Below are positions 38,946 to 49,734 of a DNA stretch of 64,000 nt, one piece after another. Origin of the DNA: JALZKA01 sp963717635. Lineage in GTDB: Bacteria > Actinomycetota > Thermoleophilia > Solirubrobacterales > 70-9. The stretch lies in NCBI GenBank assembly GCA_963717635.1, contig OY970347.1:2108001-2172000 (forward strand), given 5' to 3'. The position numbers were made by a program, and so were the translations under genes. Numbering within the stretch: position 1 is the stretch's first letter; each line of letters starts with the position of its first letter. The notes below the pieces were generated by a model, which saw only the letters and a program-made list of their open reading frames with translations, was not told the origin of the DNA and made no database searches.

Positions 38946-41221
38946 CAAGAGCCCGGCTGCGGCTGATTCGCCAGCCGGTCGAGATTCACCGAGTCACCGT
39001 TCAGCTCCGACGGCTCGAGATCAGGCAGGTCGCCGCAGGCAGCCGGGTCGAGCGGGCGGGCGATACGGAACATGCTCACCGGGCCGTCGCGCAGAACCTC
39101 CTCGGCGCCGGGGTCCTCGCGGGTCCACAGGGCCTCCTTGGTGTCGGTCAGGCCGTCCGGGCGGAACGGGTCGTACATCGTCACCACGAAGTCGTAGTCA
39201 CCGGCGTTCACCTCTTCGCGCCAGGTCGCGCAGTCCGGGATCCGCAGGAACGCCTCGTCCTCGCCCGTGACGCCGAGCCACTGCACGTGGTTCGAGAGGT
39301 CGGTCCCGGAAAACGCGTACTGGTTGAAGACCCCGCGCACGCCCGAGATCGCGATTCGGGCGTCGCGCAGGTCCTGGGCCTTGCGGACGATCTCGGCGAT
39401 GTTGAGCTCCGGGCTCAGGTTCTCGTAGCGGCGCTCGAGGTAGTGGCGCTGGACGAGGAACCCCGCCACCAGGGCTCCGACCACGACGACCGCTCCCACC
39501 GCCAGCTTCGAGCGCGGCGTCGCGGCAGGACCGAGCCGGCCGCGCGAGACCAGCCAGCCGGCGAGCGCGAACAGGCCCAGGGCTCCGAAGCCCGCCGCCA
39601 AGCCGCCCTTCGTATGCCCGCCCTCGGGCCACTGCACAATCGTCAGCGTCGTGATCAGCGCCAGCGCCCCGAGCCCGAGCAGCACGATCGTGCGCCTCCG
39701 CTCGGTCGCCCGAAAATCCGGCAGGCAGGGCAGCAGCGTCAGGCCGATCGCGACCGCCGGCGCGAGGTAGCGGATGTTCCATTCGAAGGCGATCGGCTGG
39801 CCCTCCTCACCGCCCGCCGTGAGCGGCGTGATGAGGTATGCGATCGCCGTGATCAGCGCCACCGCCCCGAGCGCGCGCAGGACCGGCTCCCGCCCGCGCC
39901 AGACCGCGTACACGCCGCCGGCGACGACCCCCAGCAGCACCAGTGGCCAGAGCGGCCCCAGCTCCTCGGCGAGGTACTTGAAGAACCAGTCGAACCAGAT
40001 GTCCGGGTCGTTCCAATAGTGCGCGACCGAGAACCCCGGCCGCAGCTCGAACGCGCGCTCCGGAGCAGCCAGCCCGAGCGGTCCCCACTCCGTGAACGGA
40101 ATCGGGTTGCCGACCGTCACCAGATTGCGCGCATACCAGTAGCCACCCGCCAGCAGCATCGGCAACGACCAGGAGGCACCGGCCCGGACCCGCTCGCCAC
40201 GCGGCGCAATCACCACGACCGCCACGGTCAACAGCGCCACCGGTGCCAGGAACGACAACTTCGTCCCGGCCGCCAACCCGGCCGCAGCGCCGGCCACGGC
40301 CAACGCCCCCCAGCCGATCGACCGACCCCCCACACCACGCGCCGCGTACCCGTTGACGAGCACCGCCGCGGCACAGAGGAGGAACGCGACCCCCGCAATG
40401 TCGTTCAGCGCCTCGCCAGCCTGGAAGTCGGTCATCGTCTCCGCTCCCAGCACCACCGCCCCACCGAGCAGCGCCTGCGGGGCAACGCCATGCGGCCGTC
40501 CGATCGCCCACGACGCCAGCAACCCCAGCGCGAGGAACCCCACATTCATCAAGGGCGACAGAAAATCCCGCGCAAACGCCAGGATCGGAATCGCGTGCAG
40601 GACCTCGGTGTTGGCCGGATAGAAGCTGGCGAAGAAGATCGGATCGAAAAAGAACAACTCGCCTGTGGACCCGGTCTCCACGAACCGCGAGGAGAGCGGC
40701 ATGTGGTACCAGAGCGAATCGGCCCGGCCCATCCCCCCGGCAATCCCGGTCAAAGTCGGGATCGCCCACCCGGCAACGACAGCGGCAACCACCACAGCAA
40801 CGACCCAATACCCGTAATCCGGACCTGCCGGTGACGGTGGCGCCGCCGGCATTGCCCGTCGGCGACGCTCCGCCTCCTGCATCGCACCGTCCTCGCGTCC
40901 ATGCTGCGGATGTCGCCGAGCAGGCAATACCGACGTCCCCACCCATGTGAGCGCGGCCACCGCCACACAGGCGATCGCGTACGCCGCTTCACTGAACAGG
41001 CTGAACATCCCGAGGGCCTGCGCGACGACGATCGCGAAGGTCAGCCCAACTACAAGATCCGCGACCAGCGCCGGCGATCCCGACCAGCCGGGCAGCAGGG
41101 CACGGCGAACGCGAACCGCCGCATAGCCAAGCGCAGCGATGACGACCGCCAGCCAGGCCACGCCGGCGAGGTAATCCAGGAGGCCGAGCGTACGGTCGTA
41201 CGGGGCGAAGTCGGGGCTCAT
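38945..41221 (-). CDS. large multi-pass membrane protein, GT-C/ArnT-like glycosyltransferase
   Basis: A 758-residue protein with about 12-13 membrane helices (15-590). The first large outer loop carries GMGRADSLWYHMPLSSRFVE, an Asp-containing loop typical of GT-C enzymes using lipid-linked sugars. A further feature is SFYPANTEVLHAIP, and a soluble C-terminal part (about 600-758) follows. It is paired with the 36606 protein by a 4-nt overlap and is 16 nt downstream of the ftsB-like gene, so the glycan genes here are joined to the mfd-eno housekeeping run. Confidence 0.75.
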   Translation of the reverse strand: MSPDFAPYDRTLGLLDYLAGVAWLAVVIAALGYAAVRVRRALLPGWSGSPALVADLVVGLTFAIVVAQALGMFSLFSEAAYAIACVAVAALTWVGTSVLPARRHPQHGREDGAMQEAERRRRAMPAAPPSPAGPDYGYWVVAVVVAAVVAGWAIPTLTGIAGGMGRADSLWYHMPLSSRFVETGSTGELFFFDPIFFASFYPANTEVLHAIPILAFARDFLSPLMNVGFLALGLLASWAIGRPHGVAPQALLGGAVVLGAETMTDFQAGEALNDIAGVAFLLCAAAVLVNGYAARGVGGRSIGWGALAVAGAAAGLAAGTKLSFLAPVALLTVAVVVIAPRGERVRAGASWSLPMLLAGGYWYARNLVTVGNPIPFTEWGPLGLAAPERAFELRPGFSVAHYWNDPDIWFDWFFKYLAEELGPLWPLVLLGVVAGGVYAVWRGREPVLRALGAVALITAIAYLITPLTAGGEEGQPIAFEWNIRYLAPAVAIGLTLLPCLPDFRATERRRTIVLLGLGALALITTLTIVQWPEGGHTKGGLAAGFGALGLFALAGWLVSRGRLGPAATPRSKLAVGAVVVVGALVAGFLVQRHYLERRYENLSPELNIAEIVRKAQDLRDARIAISGVRGVFNQYAFSGTDLSNHVQWLGVTGEDEAFLRIPDCATWREEVNAGDYDFVVTMYDPFRPDGLTDTKEALWTREDPGAEEVLRDGPVSMFRIARPLDPAACGDLPDLEPSELNGDSVNLDRLANQPQPGS

Positions 41222-41237
41222 CGCCGCCCCGAGGGCG

Positions 41238-41570
41238 TCAGTCGAACTCGTCGATCACGACCGAGCGCTCGTCCGGCGCGACCAAGCCGAGCCGGCGGGC
41301 GCCACGCTCGGCGGCATCGGGCTCGGCCAGCGTCGTTGCGCGATCGCGCAGCTCGCGGTTCTCGCCCTTGAGCTCGGCGAGCTGCTCGCTCTCGGCGCGG
41401 GAGTCGCGCCAGGCGTCGACGAAGTTGACGACCGGGTTCACGTAGAGGACGACGATCGCGAACAACACGATGACTAGCGTGATCCGCCCCAGGCGCTCCC
41501 AATCGACCCGTGATGCGGGGCGCGCCGACGTCTTCCGCCGTGGTGCAACCCGATAAGCGCGAGAGCTCAC
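41238..41570 (-). CDS. FtsB/DivIC-type septum formation initiator
   Basis: A 110-residue bitopic protein. A basic N-terminus (about 1-25) and one membrane helix (LGRITLVIVLFAIVVLYV, about 28-46) are followed by a coiled coil (about 55-85, ESEQLAELKGENRELRDRA) and GARRLGLVAPDE near the end, the usual FtsB/DivIC plan. With FtsL and FtsQ it links the division ring to septal wall synthases. The GTG at 41570 is used; the longer frame overlaps enolase. Lying directly after eno is its normal actinobacterial place. Confidence 0.85.
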   Translation of the reverse strand: MSSRAYRVAPRRKTSARPASRVDWERLGRITLVIVLFAIVVLYVNPVVNFVDAWRDSRAESEQLAELKGENRELRDRATTLAEPDAAERGARRLGLVAPDERSVVIDEFD

Positions 41571-41598
41571 GCATGATCGCTTCCACGCCCGCGGCGCC

Positions 41599-42891
<1,293 letters not shown>

Positions 42892-42922
42892 CAGGCGACT
42901 TGAACAGGCGGGCGCGGGGCGG

Positions 42923-43633
42923 TCATTCTGGCAGGACGGCGCGACGTGCCGCCGCTCGCACGGCCAGCTCCGGATCGACGCCGAGGCGGCGGGCGATCCG
43001 CACCAGCTCGAACAGGAGACCGCCGATCCAGCGCTCGGACCGCTCGCGCGCGGCGTCGTCGGAGATGCGATCGCCGCCGCCCTCCGGGTCGGCCCGGCGC
43101 AGGAGCTTGCGCGCGTAGAGCAGGCCGGGAAGGTTCTCCGGCACGTCGGCGAACGGGTCGCCGGCGCCGCGGCCCTCGACCTCGCGCTTGATCCTGTCCC
43201 AGTTCGCCAGCACCTCGCGGCCGGTCTCCGGGTCTCCCTCCAAGAGCTCGCGTGCCTCGCTCAGACCAGCTGCATCAACAACGGCAGAGCCTCGTCTCCG
43301 GGCTTCGCCCTCCGCCTCGGAAGCGAACACGTGGGGATGGCGGCGGATCAGCTTCTGGGTCATGCCGTCGGCGACCTGCGCCAGGTCGCCGGCGCCGCGC
43401 TCCTCCAGGAGCAGGGCGAGGAAATGGACCTGGAAGAGCACGTCACCCAGCTCGTCGACGAGCTTCGCGTCATCGCCCGACGCTGCGGCATCAGCCAGCT
43501 CGTAGGCCTCCTCGACGGTGTGCGGGACGATCGAGCGCTCGTCCTGCTCGCGGTCCCACGGGCATTCGACCCGGAGCCGGCGGGTGATCTCATCCAGCCG
43601 GGCAAGCGCGGCAGCGGCGTCCCCGCCGCTCAT
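42923..43633 (-). CDS. mazG: MazG-family nucleoside triphosphate pyrophosphohydrolase
   Basis: A 236-residue protein. RVECPWDREQDERSIVPHTVEEAYELADA and DELGDVLFQVHFLALL give the EExxE/ExxD metal-binding helices; a second, shorter half (LLYARKLLRRA, GGLLFELVRIARRLGVDPE) makes the usual two-domain MazG. It hydrolyses non-canonical or stress-related NTPs to NMPs. The ATG at 43633 starts one base after the preceding stop, which excludes the longer frame running into that gene. Same position, between mfd and eno, as in M. tuberculosis. Confidence 0.92.
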   Translation of the reverse strand: MSGGDAAAALARLDEITRRLRVECPWDREQDERSIVPHTVEEAYELADAAASGDDAKLVDELGDVLFQVHFLALLLEERGAGDLAQVADGMTQKLIRRHPHVFASEAEGEARRRGSAVVDAAGLSEARELLEGDPETGREVLANWDRIKREVEGRGAGDPFADVPENLPGLLYARKLLRRADPEGGGDRISDDAARERSERWIGGLLFELVRIARRLGVDPELAVRAAARRAVLPE

Positions 43634-43634
43634 C

Positions 43635-44966
43635 TCAGCCGCCGGGAGTCGTGGGCGGTGTGGGTGGCGCCGTACCCGGCGGGGCAGCGCCCTGAGGCAC
43701 CGAGCCCGGCGGCGCACCCGGGATCGTCTGAGCCCCGGGCGGCAGCGCCGGTGTCGGCGGAGCCAGGCCCTGCGGCCCCTGCGGCTTGCCCACCGCGGCC
43801 GGGTCGCCGGCATCCGACGGCGAGAGAGGGCGCGTCGATGGCACCGGGGCGGGGCAGCCCTCGGTCGGCTCACCGGTGGCCGGGTCGGGCGTGGGCTCCT
43901 CCCCGTCGTCGTCGCCTGTGCAGGCATCCGGCGCGGGTGGGGCGTTGCCGCAACGGTCGATCGCGAAGTCATCGGCGCAGACCGTTCGCGCGCGCCACTT
44001 GCCCAGGAAGTCCGCCTGATATGCGGCAGCGGTCTCCTGTTGGAGCTGGCTCGCCAGGGTCTGCTCGATCTGCTGCTTGGTCTGGTCGTCGAGCTCCTGC
44101 GTCGAAGCCTCGGTGATCGACTCGACCTGGAAAACGTAGAAGCCGGCCTCGGACTCGATCGGGCCCTGGAGCTCGCCCTCCGGGGCGCTGAAGATCGCCT
44201 CGTCCAGCGCCGGGTCGTTCTGGCCCTCGGTGACCCCCTGGCGCAGGCCGCCGAGGCCTGAAGTCGCCTCATCGGTCGAGAGCTCCTTGGTCACCTTCTT
44301 CCAGTTGGCGGGGGAGTCGTCCTCGGAGAGCTGAGCGAAGGCCTCCTGGGCCTCCGCCTCGTCCGGGTTCAGCAGCGTGCGGACGTCGCGCGTCTCCGGC
44401 GTCTCGAACTGAGCGACGTTCTCCTCGTAGAAGTCGGTGACCTCGTCCTCGGGGATGTCGGGCGGATCAGTGCCCAGGACGTCCTCCTGGATGCGCTGGG
44501 ACAGGAGCTGCAGGCGGACGCGTTCAAGGGCGTCCTCCTCGGTGAACTTCGATTGCTGGAGGAACTTGTCGAACTCCTTCTGGCCGCCGAACTGATCGGT
44601 GACGATCGTCTCGAGCTCGGCGTCGATCTCGCGGTCGGTGACTTCGATCCCGAGCTCTTCAGCCTCGCCGTTGACCCAGCGGGCGAGCAGAAGGTCGGCC
44701 ATCGCCGTCTCCTGAAGCAGGTCGTACTGCGGGGTGCCCGGCTCGGGCACCTCGGCTACCTGCTGGCGCGCTGCAGCCTGCTCGATCGCCGCGTCGAACT
44801 CCTCCTGGGTGACCTCGCCATTGGGCGCCTCGTCGACGAACGCGACCGCGTCGTCATTGGGCAGCCCGGGCTTGCCGATGCCGCTGGTGGCGGCGACCAG
44901 GACGACCACGCCGACCAGCAGCGCGGCGAACGCGATGACGACAGATCTCTTCGGCCCGGTGCGCAT
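43635..44966 (-). CDS. membrane-anchored parvulin-type peptidyl-prolyl isomerase/foldase (SurA/PrsA-like)
   Basis: A 443-residue protein. An N-terminal membrane anchor (about 9-27) without lipobox Cys is followed by a SurA_N-like helical chaperone part (about 50-170, with EITDRE-type spacing in GIEVTDREIDAELETIV) and a parvulin domain (about 190-290; ETRDVRTLL, SGLGGLRQGV, GPIESEAGFYVFQV). The last 120 residues are Pro/Thr/Gly-rich, with three to four Cys at the start (VCADDFAIDRCG), probably a wall-spanning tail. It would help exported proteins fold. Follows mfd by 12 nt. Confidence 0.87.
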   Translation of the reverse strand: MRTGPKRSVVIAFAALLVGVVVLVAATSGIGKPGLPNDDAVAFVDEAPNGEVTQEEFDAAIEQAAARQQVAEVPEPGTPQYDLLQETAMADLLLARWVNGEAEELGIEVTDREIDAELETIVTDQFGGQKEFDKFLQQSKFTEEDALERVRLQLLSQRIQEDVLGTDPPDIPEDEVTDFYEENVAQFETPETRDVRTLLNPDEAEAQEAFAQLSEDDSPANWKKVTKELSTDEATSGLGGLRQGVTEGQNDPALDEAIFSAPEGELQGPIESEAGFYVFQVESITEASTQELDDQTKQQIEQTLASQLQQETAAAYQADFLGKWRARTVCADDFAIDRCGNAPPAPDACTGDDDGEEPTPDPATGEPTEGCPAPVPSTRPLSPSDAGDPAAVGKPQGPQGLAPPTPALPPGAQTIPGAPPGSVPQGAAPPGTAPPTPPTTPGG

Positions 44967-44978
44967 CGGCGCGGAACC

Positions 44979-47900
44979 CTAACGAGATTCCACCAGCGCG
45001 GGCTCACTCGCAGGTAAAGACTCGATCAAGGCCAGGAACGCGGCGAGGCGCTGATCCGGCTCATCGGGGACCCGCAGGGACAGGGTCCGCTTCGAGGTCT
45101 CGTACATGGCCTCGGGCGTCCGCTCGCGGATCGCGGCGACGTGGCCGGACTCCAGCTCGAGCGGCGAGATCGACAGACGGCCGCCCCGAACCTCGGCGAC
45201 GCGGCCTGAATGGCGGCCGATCTCGATCCGTGCGCGTTGCAGCTCCAAGAGCGCCTCGACCGGCTCCGGCACCGGGCCGAAGCGATCGCGCAGCTCGTCG
45301 CGAAGGGCTCGCAGCTCGCCGGGCTCGCGAGCGCCGGCGATCCTCCGGTGTAGCTCGATCTTCGCGGCCTCGAACGGGATGAAGTCCGACGGCACATAGG
45401 CGGAGACATCCACGTCGATGCGCACCTGCGCCTCGGGCGCGCCCTCCTCATCGCCGGCGCGCAGGGCCTCGGTCGCCTCCTCCAGCATCGACAGATAGAG
45501 CTCGAAGCCGATCGCCGCGACGTGGCCCGACTGCTCGTCGCCCAGCAGGTCACCGGCTCCGCGCAGCTCGAGGTCGCGCATGGCGATCGCGAACCCGGAG
45601 CCCAGCTCGGTGTGGTCCGAGAGCGTCGCCAGGCGCGCCGCGGCTTCCTGCGAGAGCGCCTCGGCGGTGGGATGCAGCATGTAGGCGAAGGCGCGCTCGC
45701 GCGAGCGGCCGACCCGGCCACGGATCTGGTACGCCTGGGCGAGCCCAAGCAGGTCGGCGCGCTCGACGATCAGCGTGTTCGCCTGCGGGATGTCGAGTCC
45801 CGACTCGATGATCGTCGTCGCCACCAGGCAATCGGCCTCGCCGCGGAGGAAGGTCAGCATCGTCTGCTCCAACTCGGCGCTTTCCATCTGGCCGTGCGCC
45901 TCGGCAAAGCGGACGCCGGGACAAAGGGCCCGCAGCCGTTCCGCCATCTCGTGCAGCGACTCCACCCGGTTGTGGAGGAAGAACACCTGCCCCTCGCGGC
46001 CGACCTCGCGTCGGATCGCCTTGGCGACCAGGTCCTCGTCATAGGGGCCCACGTAGGTCCGGATCGGGCGCCGGCCCTCAGGAGGCGTTTCGATCACCGA
46101 GATGTCGCGCAATCCCGCCAGGCTCATCTGCAACGTGCGCGGGATCGGCGTCGCCGACATCGACAGCACGTCAACGCGGAGCTTGAGCTGCCGCAGCAGC
46201 TCCTTTTGCTTGACGCCGAAGCGCTGCTCTTCATCGACGATCAGGAGCCCCAGGTCCTTGGCCCGCACGTCGCGCGACAGCAGCCGGTGCGTCCCGATCA
46301 GGACGTCGACCCTGCCGTCGGCGAACCCGGCGAGCGTGGCCTTGATCTCCGCCGGCTTGCGCAGGCGCGAGACCGCCTCGACCTCGAACGGCAGTTGGGC
46401 GAACCGCTCGCGGAAGGTTCCGAGGTGTTGCTGGGCGAGCACCGTGGTCGGCACCAGCATCATCACCTGCTTGCCCTCGCCCGCCGCCTTCACCGCGGCG
46501 CGCAGCGCCACCTCCGTCTTGCCGTAGCCGACGTCACCGCAGATCAGCCGATCCATCGGGCGGTCGGACTCCATGTCGGAGCGGGTCGCCTCGATCGCCT
46601 CGAGCTGGTCGGCGGTCTCCCGGTATGGAAACGCCTGCTCGAGCTGCAGGGACCACTCCCCGTCGGGGCCGAACGCGTGCCCGCGCCGCGCCGCGCGCTC
46701 CGCGTAGAGATTCAGGAGCTCGCCCGCCAGCTCGCGGGCGGCGCGGCGAGCGCGAGCCTTGATCGAGTCCCAGCGTTTCGATCCCAGCGCCGAAAGCTGG
46801 GGCGCCTCGCCCCCCACGCCGACGTACCGGGTGATCTTCGTGAGCTGCTCGGTCGGGGCGAAGACACGGTCCGATCCGCGGTACTCCAGCTCCAGGTAGT
46901 CGCGCGTGGTTCCGGCGACGGTCTTCGTCTCGAAGCCGGCGAAGCGGGCGACTCCGTGATCGGAATGGACGACGTGGTCGCCGACCCGCAGATTCGCCAT
47001 CGAGGCCAGTGAGCCACGGACAACCGGCTCCGCCCCGCGACGGCGGTGGACCAGCTTGCGCCACGGATAGACGGCGAGCTTCAGGGTCGGAGCCACGAAC
47101 CCCTCACCGACGCGCCCCTCGGTGAAGTGGACGGCTGGGTCGCTCGGCAGGACGGCGCCCAGCATCTGCGCCTCGATCCGCCGCAGGTTGTACCGGGCGC
47201 GCTCCGCCTCCCCGCGGTGGTCGAAGGCGACGACGACGCGATACCCGGAGCGCAGCTCGCGCTCGAGCTGGGGCTCAGCCTCACCCAACGAGCGGGCCGC
47301 CGAAGCCGGCGCCTGGGCGCGGAACGAGAAGCCACTGTCGTCGGCAGCGATCGAGCGCAGGTTCAGGCGGGCGCGGTCCGCCAGCGGGCTCGCGACGTCC
47401 ACGTAGAGGCGGCGAGCGTCCGCGTCGTGCATGGCGGCGGTCACGTCCTCCCAATGCGCGCGCAGGGCCGGCTCGATTTCCTCGGCGGCGGCGATCACGA
47501 ACGCGGCGTCCTCGCCGATCAGGTCGAGCGGAGCGCGGAACGAGGAGATCGGCAATGCCTCTGCCAGGTCTGGGCGCTCCCCGTCCTCCAGCGAGGCCTC
47601 CGCCAGCATGCGGTGCTCCGACGCAAGCTCGGCCGCGGGCGCGAGCTCGACGCTCGCGACCTCGCCCAGCGAGCGCTGGGTGAAGGTCGAAAACCAGCGG
47701 ATCGACTCGATCTCGTCGCCGAACAGCTCAAGCCGCGCTGCGCGCTCCTCGGTCGCCGGGAAGACGTCGAGGATGTCGCCGCGCACGGCGAACTGCCCCC
47801 GCTCCTCGACCTGGTCGACGCGCTCGTAGCCGGCCTCGACCAGCAGGTCGGCCGCGAAGCCAAGGTCGGTCTCCTCGCCGGTCGTGAGGGTGAAACCCTC

Positions 47901-48329
47901 GGGGCGAAGCGACGCGTCCGGCACCGTCTCCGCCAGGGCGACGGCGCTGGCGACGACCACCGGCGGCTCGGCGCCGTCGGCCGCGGTCAGGGCGTCGAGA
48001 GCGGCGATCCGCAGGCCGACGAGATGCGGCGGCGGCGCGATGTGCGACGCGTACCCGGTGCCGCGCGAGGGGTAGTGGTGCACGCGCCGCGGCGCCAGAT
48101 AGGCGCTCAACTCCCGGGCCAGGTCGCGGGCGCCGACATCGTCCGGCGCGACCGCGACGACCGGCCCGCCGCCGAGCGCGTCGGGATCGTCCGCAAGGGC
48201 CGCGATCAGGTACGGCTGGATCGCCCCGGACGCGTGGGCTTCGGTCGGTTCGCCCCCCTTTGCGGCAGCCGCCAACGCGCGGAACGTCTCATCCGCGGAA
48301 GCGAGCTCGAGCAACGGCCGCAATGTCAC
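44979..48329 (-). CDS. mfd: transcription-repair coupling factor Mfd
   Basis: A full-length protein of 1116 residues. The N-terminal UvrB-homology region (about 1-370) is followed by the RNA-polymerase-interacting RID (about 430-500; GDHVVHSDHGVARFAGFE). The helicase core has Walker A GDVGYGKTEVALRA, the DEEQ box LLIVDEEQRFGV, SATPIPRTLQMSL, and TTIIESGLDIPQANT and GRVGRSRERAF in the second lobe; the TRCF C-terminal domain closes it. It removes stalled RNA polymerase and recruits UvrA. GTG start, with a TAGCCT box 9 nt upstream; first gene of the run to 35655. Confidence 0.97.
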   Translation of the reverse strand: MTLRPLLELASADETFRALAAAAKGGEPTEAHASGAIQPYLIAALADDPDALGGGPVVAVAPDDVGARDLARELSAYLAPRRVHHYPSRGTGYASHIAPPPHLVGLRIAALDALTAADGAEPPVVVASAVALAETVPDASLRPEGFTLTTGEETDLGFAADLLVEAGYERVDQVEERGQFAVRGDILDVFPATEERAARLELFGDEIESIRWFSTFTQRSLGEVASVELAPAAELASEHRMLAEASLEDGERPDLAEALPISSFRAPLDLIGEDAAFVIAAAEEIEPALRAHWEDVTAAMHDADARRLYVDVASPLADRARLNLRSIAADDSGFSFRAQAPASAARSLGEAEPQLERELRSGYRVVVAFDHRGEAERARYNLRRIEAQMLGAVLPSDPAVHFTEGRVGEGFVAPTLKLAVYPWRKLVHRRRGAEPVVRGSLASMANLRVGDHVVHSDHGVARFAGFETKTVAGTTRDYLELEYRGSDRVFAPTEQLTKITRYVGVGGEAPQLSALGSKRWDSIKARARRAARELAGELLNLYAERAARRGHAFGPDGEWSLQLEQAFPYRETADQLEAIEATRSDMESDRPMDRLICGDVGYGKTEVALRAAVKAAGEGKQVMMLVPTTVLAQQHLGTFRERFAQLPFEVEAVSRLRKPAEIKATLAGFADGRVDVLIGTHRLLSRDVRAKDLGLLIVDEEQRFGVKQKELLRQLKLRVDVLSMSATPIPRTLQMSLAGLRDISVIETPPEGRRPIRTYVGPYDEDLVAKAIRREVGREGQVFFLHNRVESLHEMAERLRALCPGVRFAEAHGQMESAELEQTMLTFLRGEADCLVATTIIESGLDIPQANTLIVERADLLGLAQAYQIRGRVGRSRERAFAYMLHPTAEALSQEAAARLATLSDHTELGSGFAIAMRDLELRGAGDLLGDEQSGHVAAIGFELYLSMLEEATEALRAGDEEGAPEAQVRIDVDVSAYVPSDFIPFEAAKIELHRRIAGAREPGELRALRDELRDRFGPVPEPVEALLELQRARIEIGRHSGRVAEVRGGRLSISPLELESGHVAAIRERTPEAMYETSKRTLSLRVPDEPDQRLAAFLALIESLPASEPALVESR

Positions 48330-48338
48330 GAACGGAAG

Positions 48339-48344
48339 AGGCTA
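48339..48344 (-). promoter_or_regulatory. candidate leaderless -10 box (TAGCCT) of mfd
   Basis: TAGCCT on the minus strand, 9 nt before the GTG at 48329, in the gap after the inverted repeat at 48375-48420. It supports mfd being the start of a new transcript and not a continuation of the enoyl-CoA-hydratase transcript. Confidence 0.45.
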
Positions 48345-48374
48345 GCCAGGCCCCGCGCGGCGCTCCCTGCGCGG

Positions 48375-48420
48375 TGAACGTCCCTCGCGGCGCGCTATAG
48401 CCGAGCTTCCGGGACGTTCA
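48375..48420 (-). terminator. 10-bp perfect inverted repeat overlapping the enoyl-CoA hydratase stop
   Basis: TGAACGTCCC (48375-48384) and GGGACGTTCA (48411-48420) are inverted copies with a 26-base spacer that itself contains GC-rich arms. The right arm includes the TGA stop of the enoyl-CoA hydratase gene (48418-48420). Placed between two transcription units on the same strand, it fits a terminator, or an operator with two half-sites. Confidence 0.55.
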
Positions 48421-49137
48421 GCCGCCGTGCGGGAGGCCGGGGCCCGTGCGCTGCCATTCGACCTGGCCCACGCCCTCGGCCTTGGAGCGCTCGACCACGC
48501 CGTCCCACTCGTGCAGCATCGCCTTGAGGCGGGCGACGGCCTCGGGTGGGTGGGCGGCGCAGGCGGTCGCGAGCTCGATCGCGACCTGCTCGGTCTTCGC
48601 AGCGGGCGCGACCTTGTGCACGAGTCCCCAGCGCAGCGCCTCGTCGGCGGCGATCTCCTTGCCGGACAGCAGCAGGTACTTCGCAACCGACAGGCCGCAA
48701 AGGGTGACCAGGCGAGCCGGCCCCACGGGAACGCCCAGCGACGCCCCCGGGAAGCGCAGCCGCAGGTTCGAGCCACCGATGCGGATGTCGCAGGCGACGG
48801 CGATCTCCGCCCCGCCGCCGACCGTCGCGCCGTGGCAGGCGGCCACGGTGGGCTTCGGGAAGGCCGTGAGCTCGTCGTAGAGATCGGCGAACAGCCGCAT
48901 CCGACGCAGCCGCCCGTGCTCGTCGAGCTGCTCGCGGATGTCGGCTCCGGCCGAGAGGCCCAGGTGGTCGGTGGACGAGACCACGAGGGCGCGGACGTCC
49001 TCGTCGGAGTGGGCGCTCGCCAGGTGCGCGAGGAGCTCCTCGAGCATCTGGACGTTGATCGCGTTGCGGGCGTCGGGGCGATCGAGCCGGAGGACTCCGA
49101 TGCCGTCTTCGACGGCGTATGCGGTCAGCTCACCCAT
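48418..49137 (-). CDS. enoyl-CoA hydratase/isomerase-family protein
   Basis: A 239-residue crotonase-fold protein. It shows GVLRLDRPDARNAIN, the oxyanion-hole strands LSAGADIREQL and CHGATVGGGAEIAVACDIRIG, and GPARLVTLCGLSVAKYLLLSG. The second Glu of classical hydratases is not clear, so hydratase versus isomerase is open. It would act on acyl-CoA in fatty-acid or amino-acid breakdown. It overlaps the Pth stop by 8 nt and is followed by an inverted-repeat terminator. Confidence 0.88.
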   Translation of the reverse strand: MGELTAYAVEDGIGVLRLDRPDARNAINVQMLEELLAHLASAHSDEDVRALVVSSTDHLGLSAGADIREQLDEHGRLRRMRLFADLYDELTAFPKPTVAACHGATVGGGAEIAVACDIRIGGSNLRLRFPGASLGVPVGPARLVTLCGLSVAKYLLLSGKEIAADEALRWGLVHKVAPAAKTEQVAIELATACAAHPPEAVARLKAMLHEWDGVVERSKAEGVGQVEWQRTGPGLPHGG

Positions 49138-49732
49138 CGGACTCGCCGGACGCTAGCCGTTCGACCAGGCGCTCGGTCTCATCCGCCGCGGACTTGATCA
49201 GCCCGCGAATTTCGGCGTCGGGCTCGGTGAACCGGCCCAGGACCCAGGCCGAGACGACCTCGGGATCGGTGGAATCCGGTCTGCCGACGCCCACGCGAAG
49301 GCGCCAAAACTCGCCGCTGCCCAACCCCCGCTTGAGCGACTTCATGCCGTTGTGGCCGGCGGCGCCCCCGCCCAGCTTCGAGCGGATCTCGCCAAAAGGC
49401 AGGTCGATCTCGTCATAGATCACGATCAGGCGGTCGAGCGGCACCCGCAGCTGGCCGCGCGCGGGGCCGACGCAGTCGCCGGACTCGTTCATGTAGGTCT
49501 GCGGTAGGAGCGCTGCCACCCTTGGCCCGCCGGGGCGGATCCGGCCCTCGGTGAGCCGGCCGCGGAACTTCTCCTTGGCCTTCGGCATCTCCCAGCGCCG
49601 GGTCAGCTCGGCGACGACCTCGAAGCCGATGTTGTGGCGGCTCGCGGCGTACTTCGAACCCGGGTTGCCGAGCCCCACAAGAAGGATCCGATCGCCGGAG
49701 TCGGCGTCGCGACGCCGGCGGAAGATGGACAC
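49130..49732 (-). CDS. pth: peptidyl-tRNA hydrolase
   Basis: A 200-residue enzyme of normal length. LLVGLGNPGSKYAASRHNIGFE contains the catalytic His and Asn, with QTYMNESG, VIYDEIDLPFG (catalytic Asp) and GGAAGHNGMKSLKRGLGS following. It releases peptides from prematurely dropped peptidyl-tRNA. It lies 2 nt after the L25 gene, the conserved rplY-pth pair of actinobacteria. Confidence 0.95.
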   Translation of the reverse strand: MSIFRRRRDADSGDRILLVGLGNPGSKYAASRHNIGFEVVAELTRRWEMPKAKEKFRGRLTEGRIRPGGPRVAALLPQTYMNESGDCVGPARGQLRVPLDRLIVIYDEIDLPFGEIRSKLGGGAAGHNGMKSLKRGLGSGEFWRLRVGVGRPDSTDPEVVSAWVLGRFTEPDAEIRGLIKSAADETERLVERLASGESDG

Positions 49733-49734
49733 GA

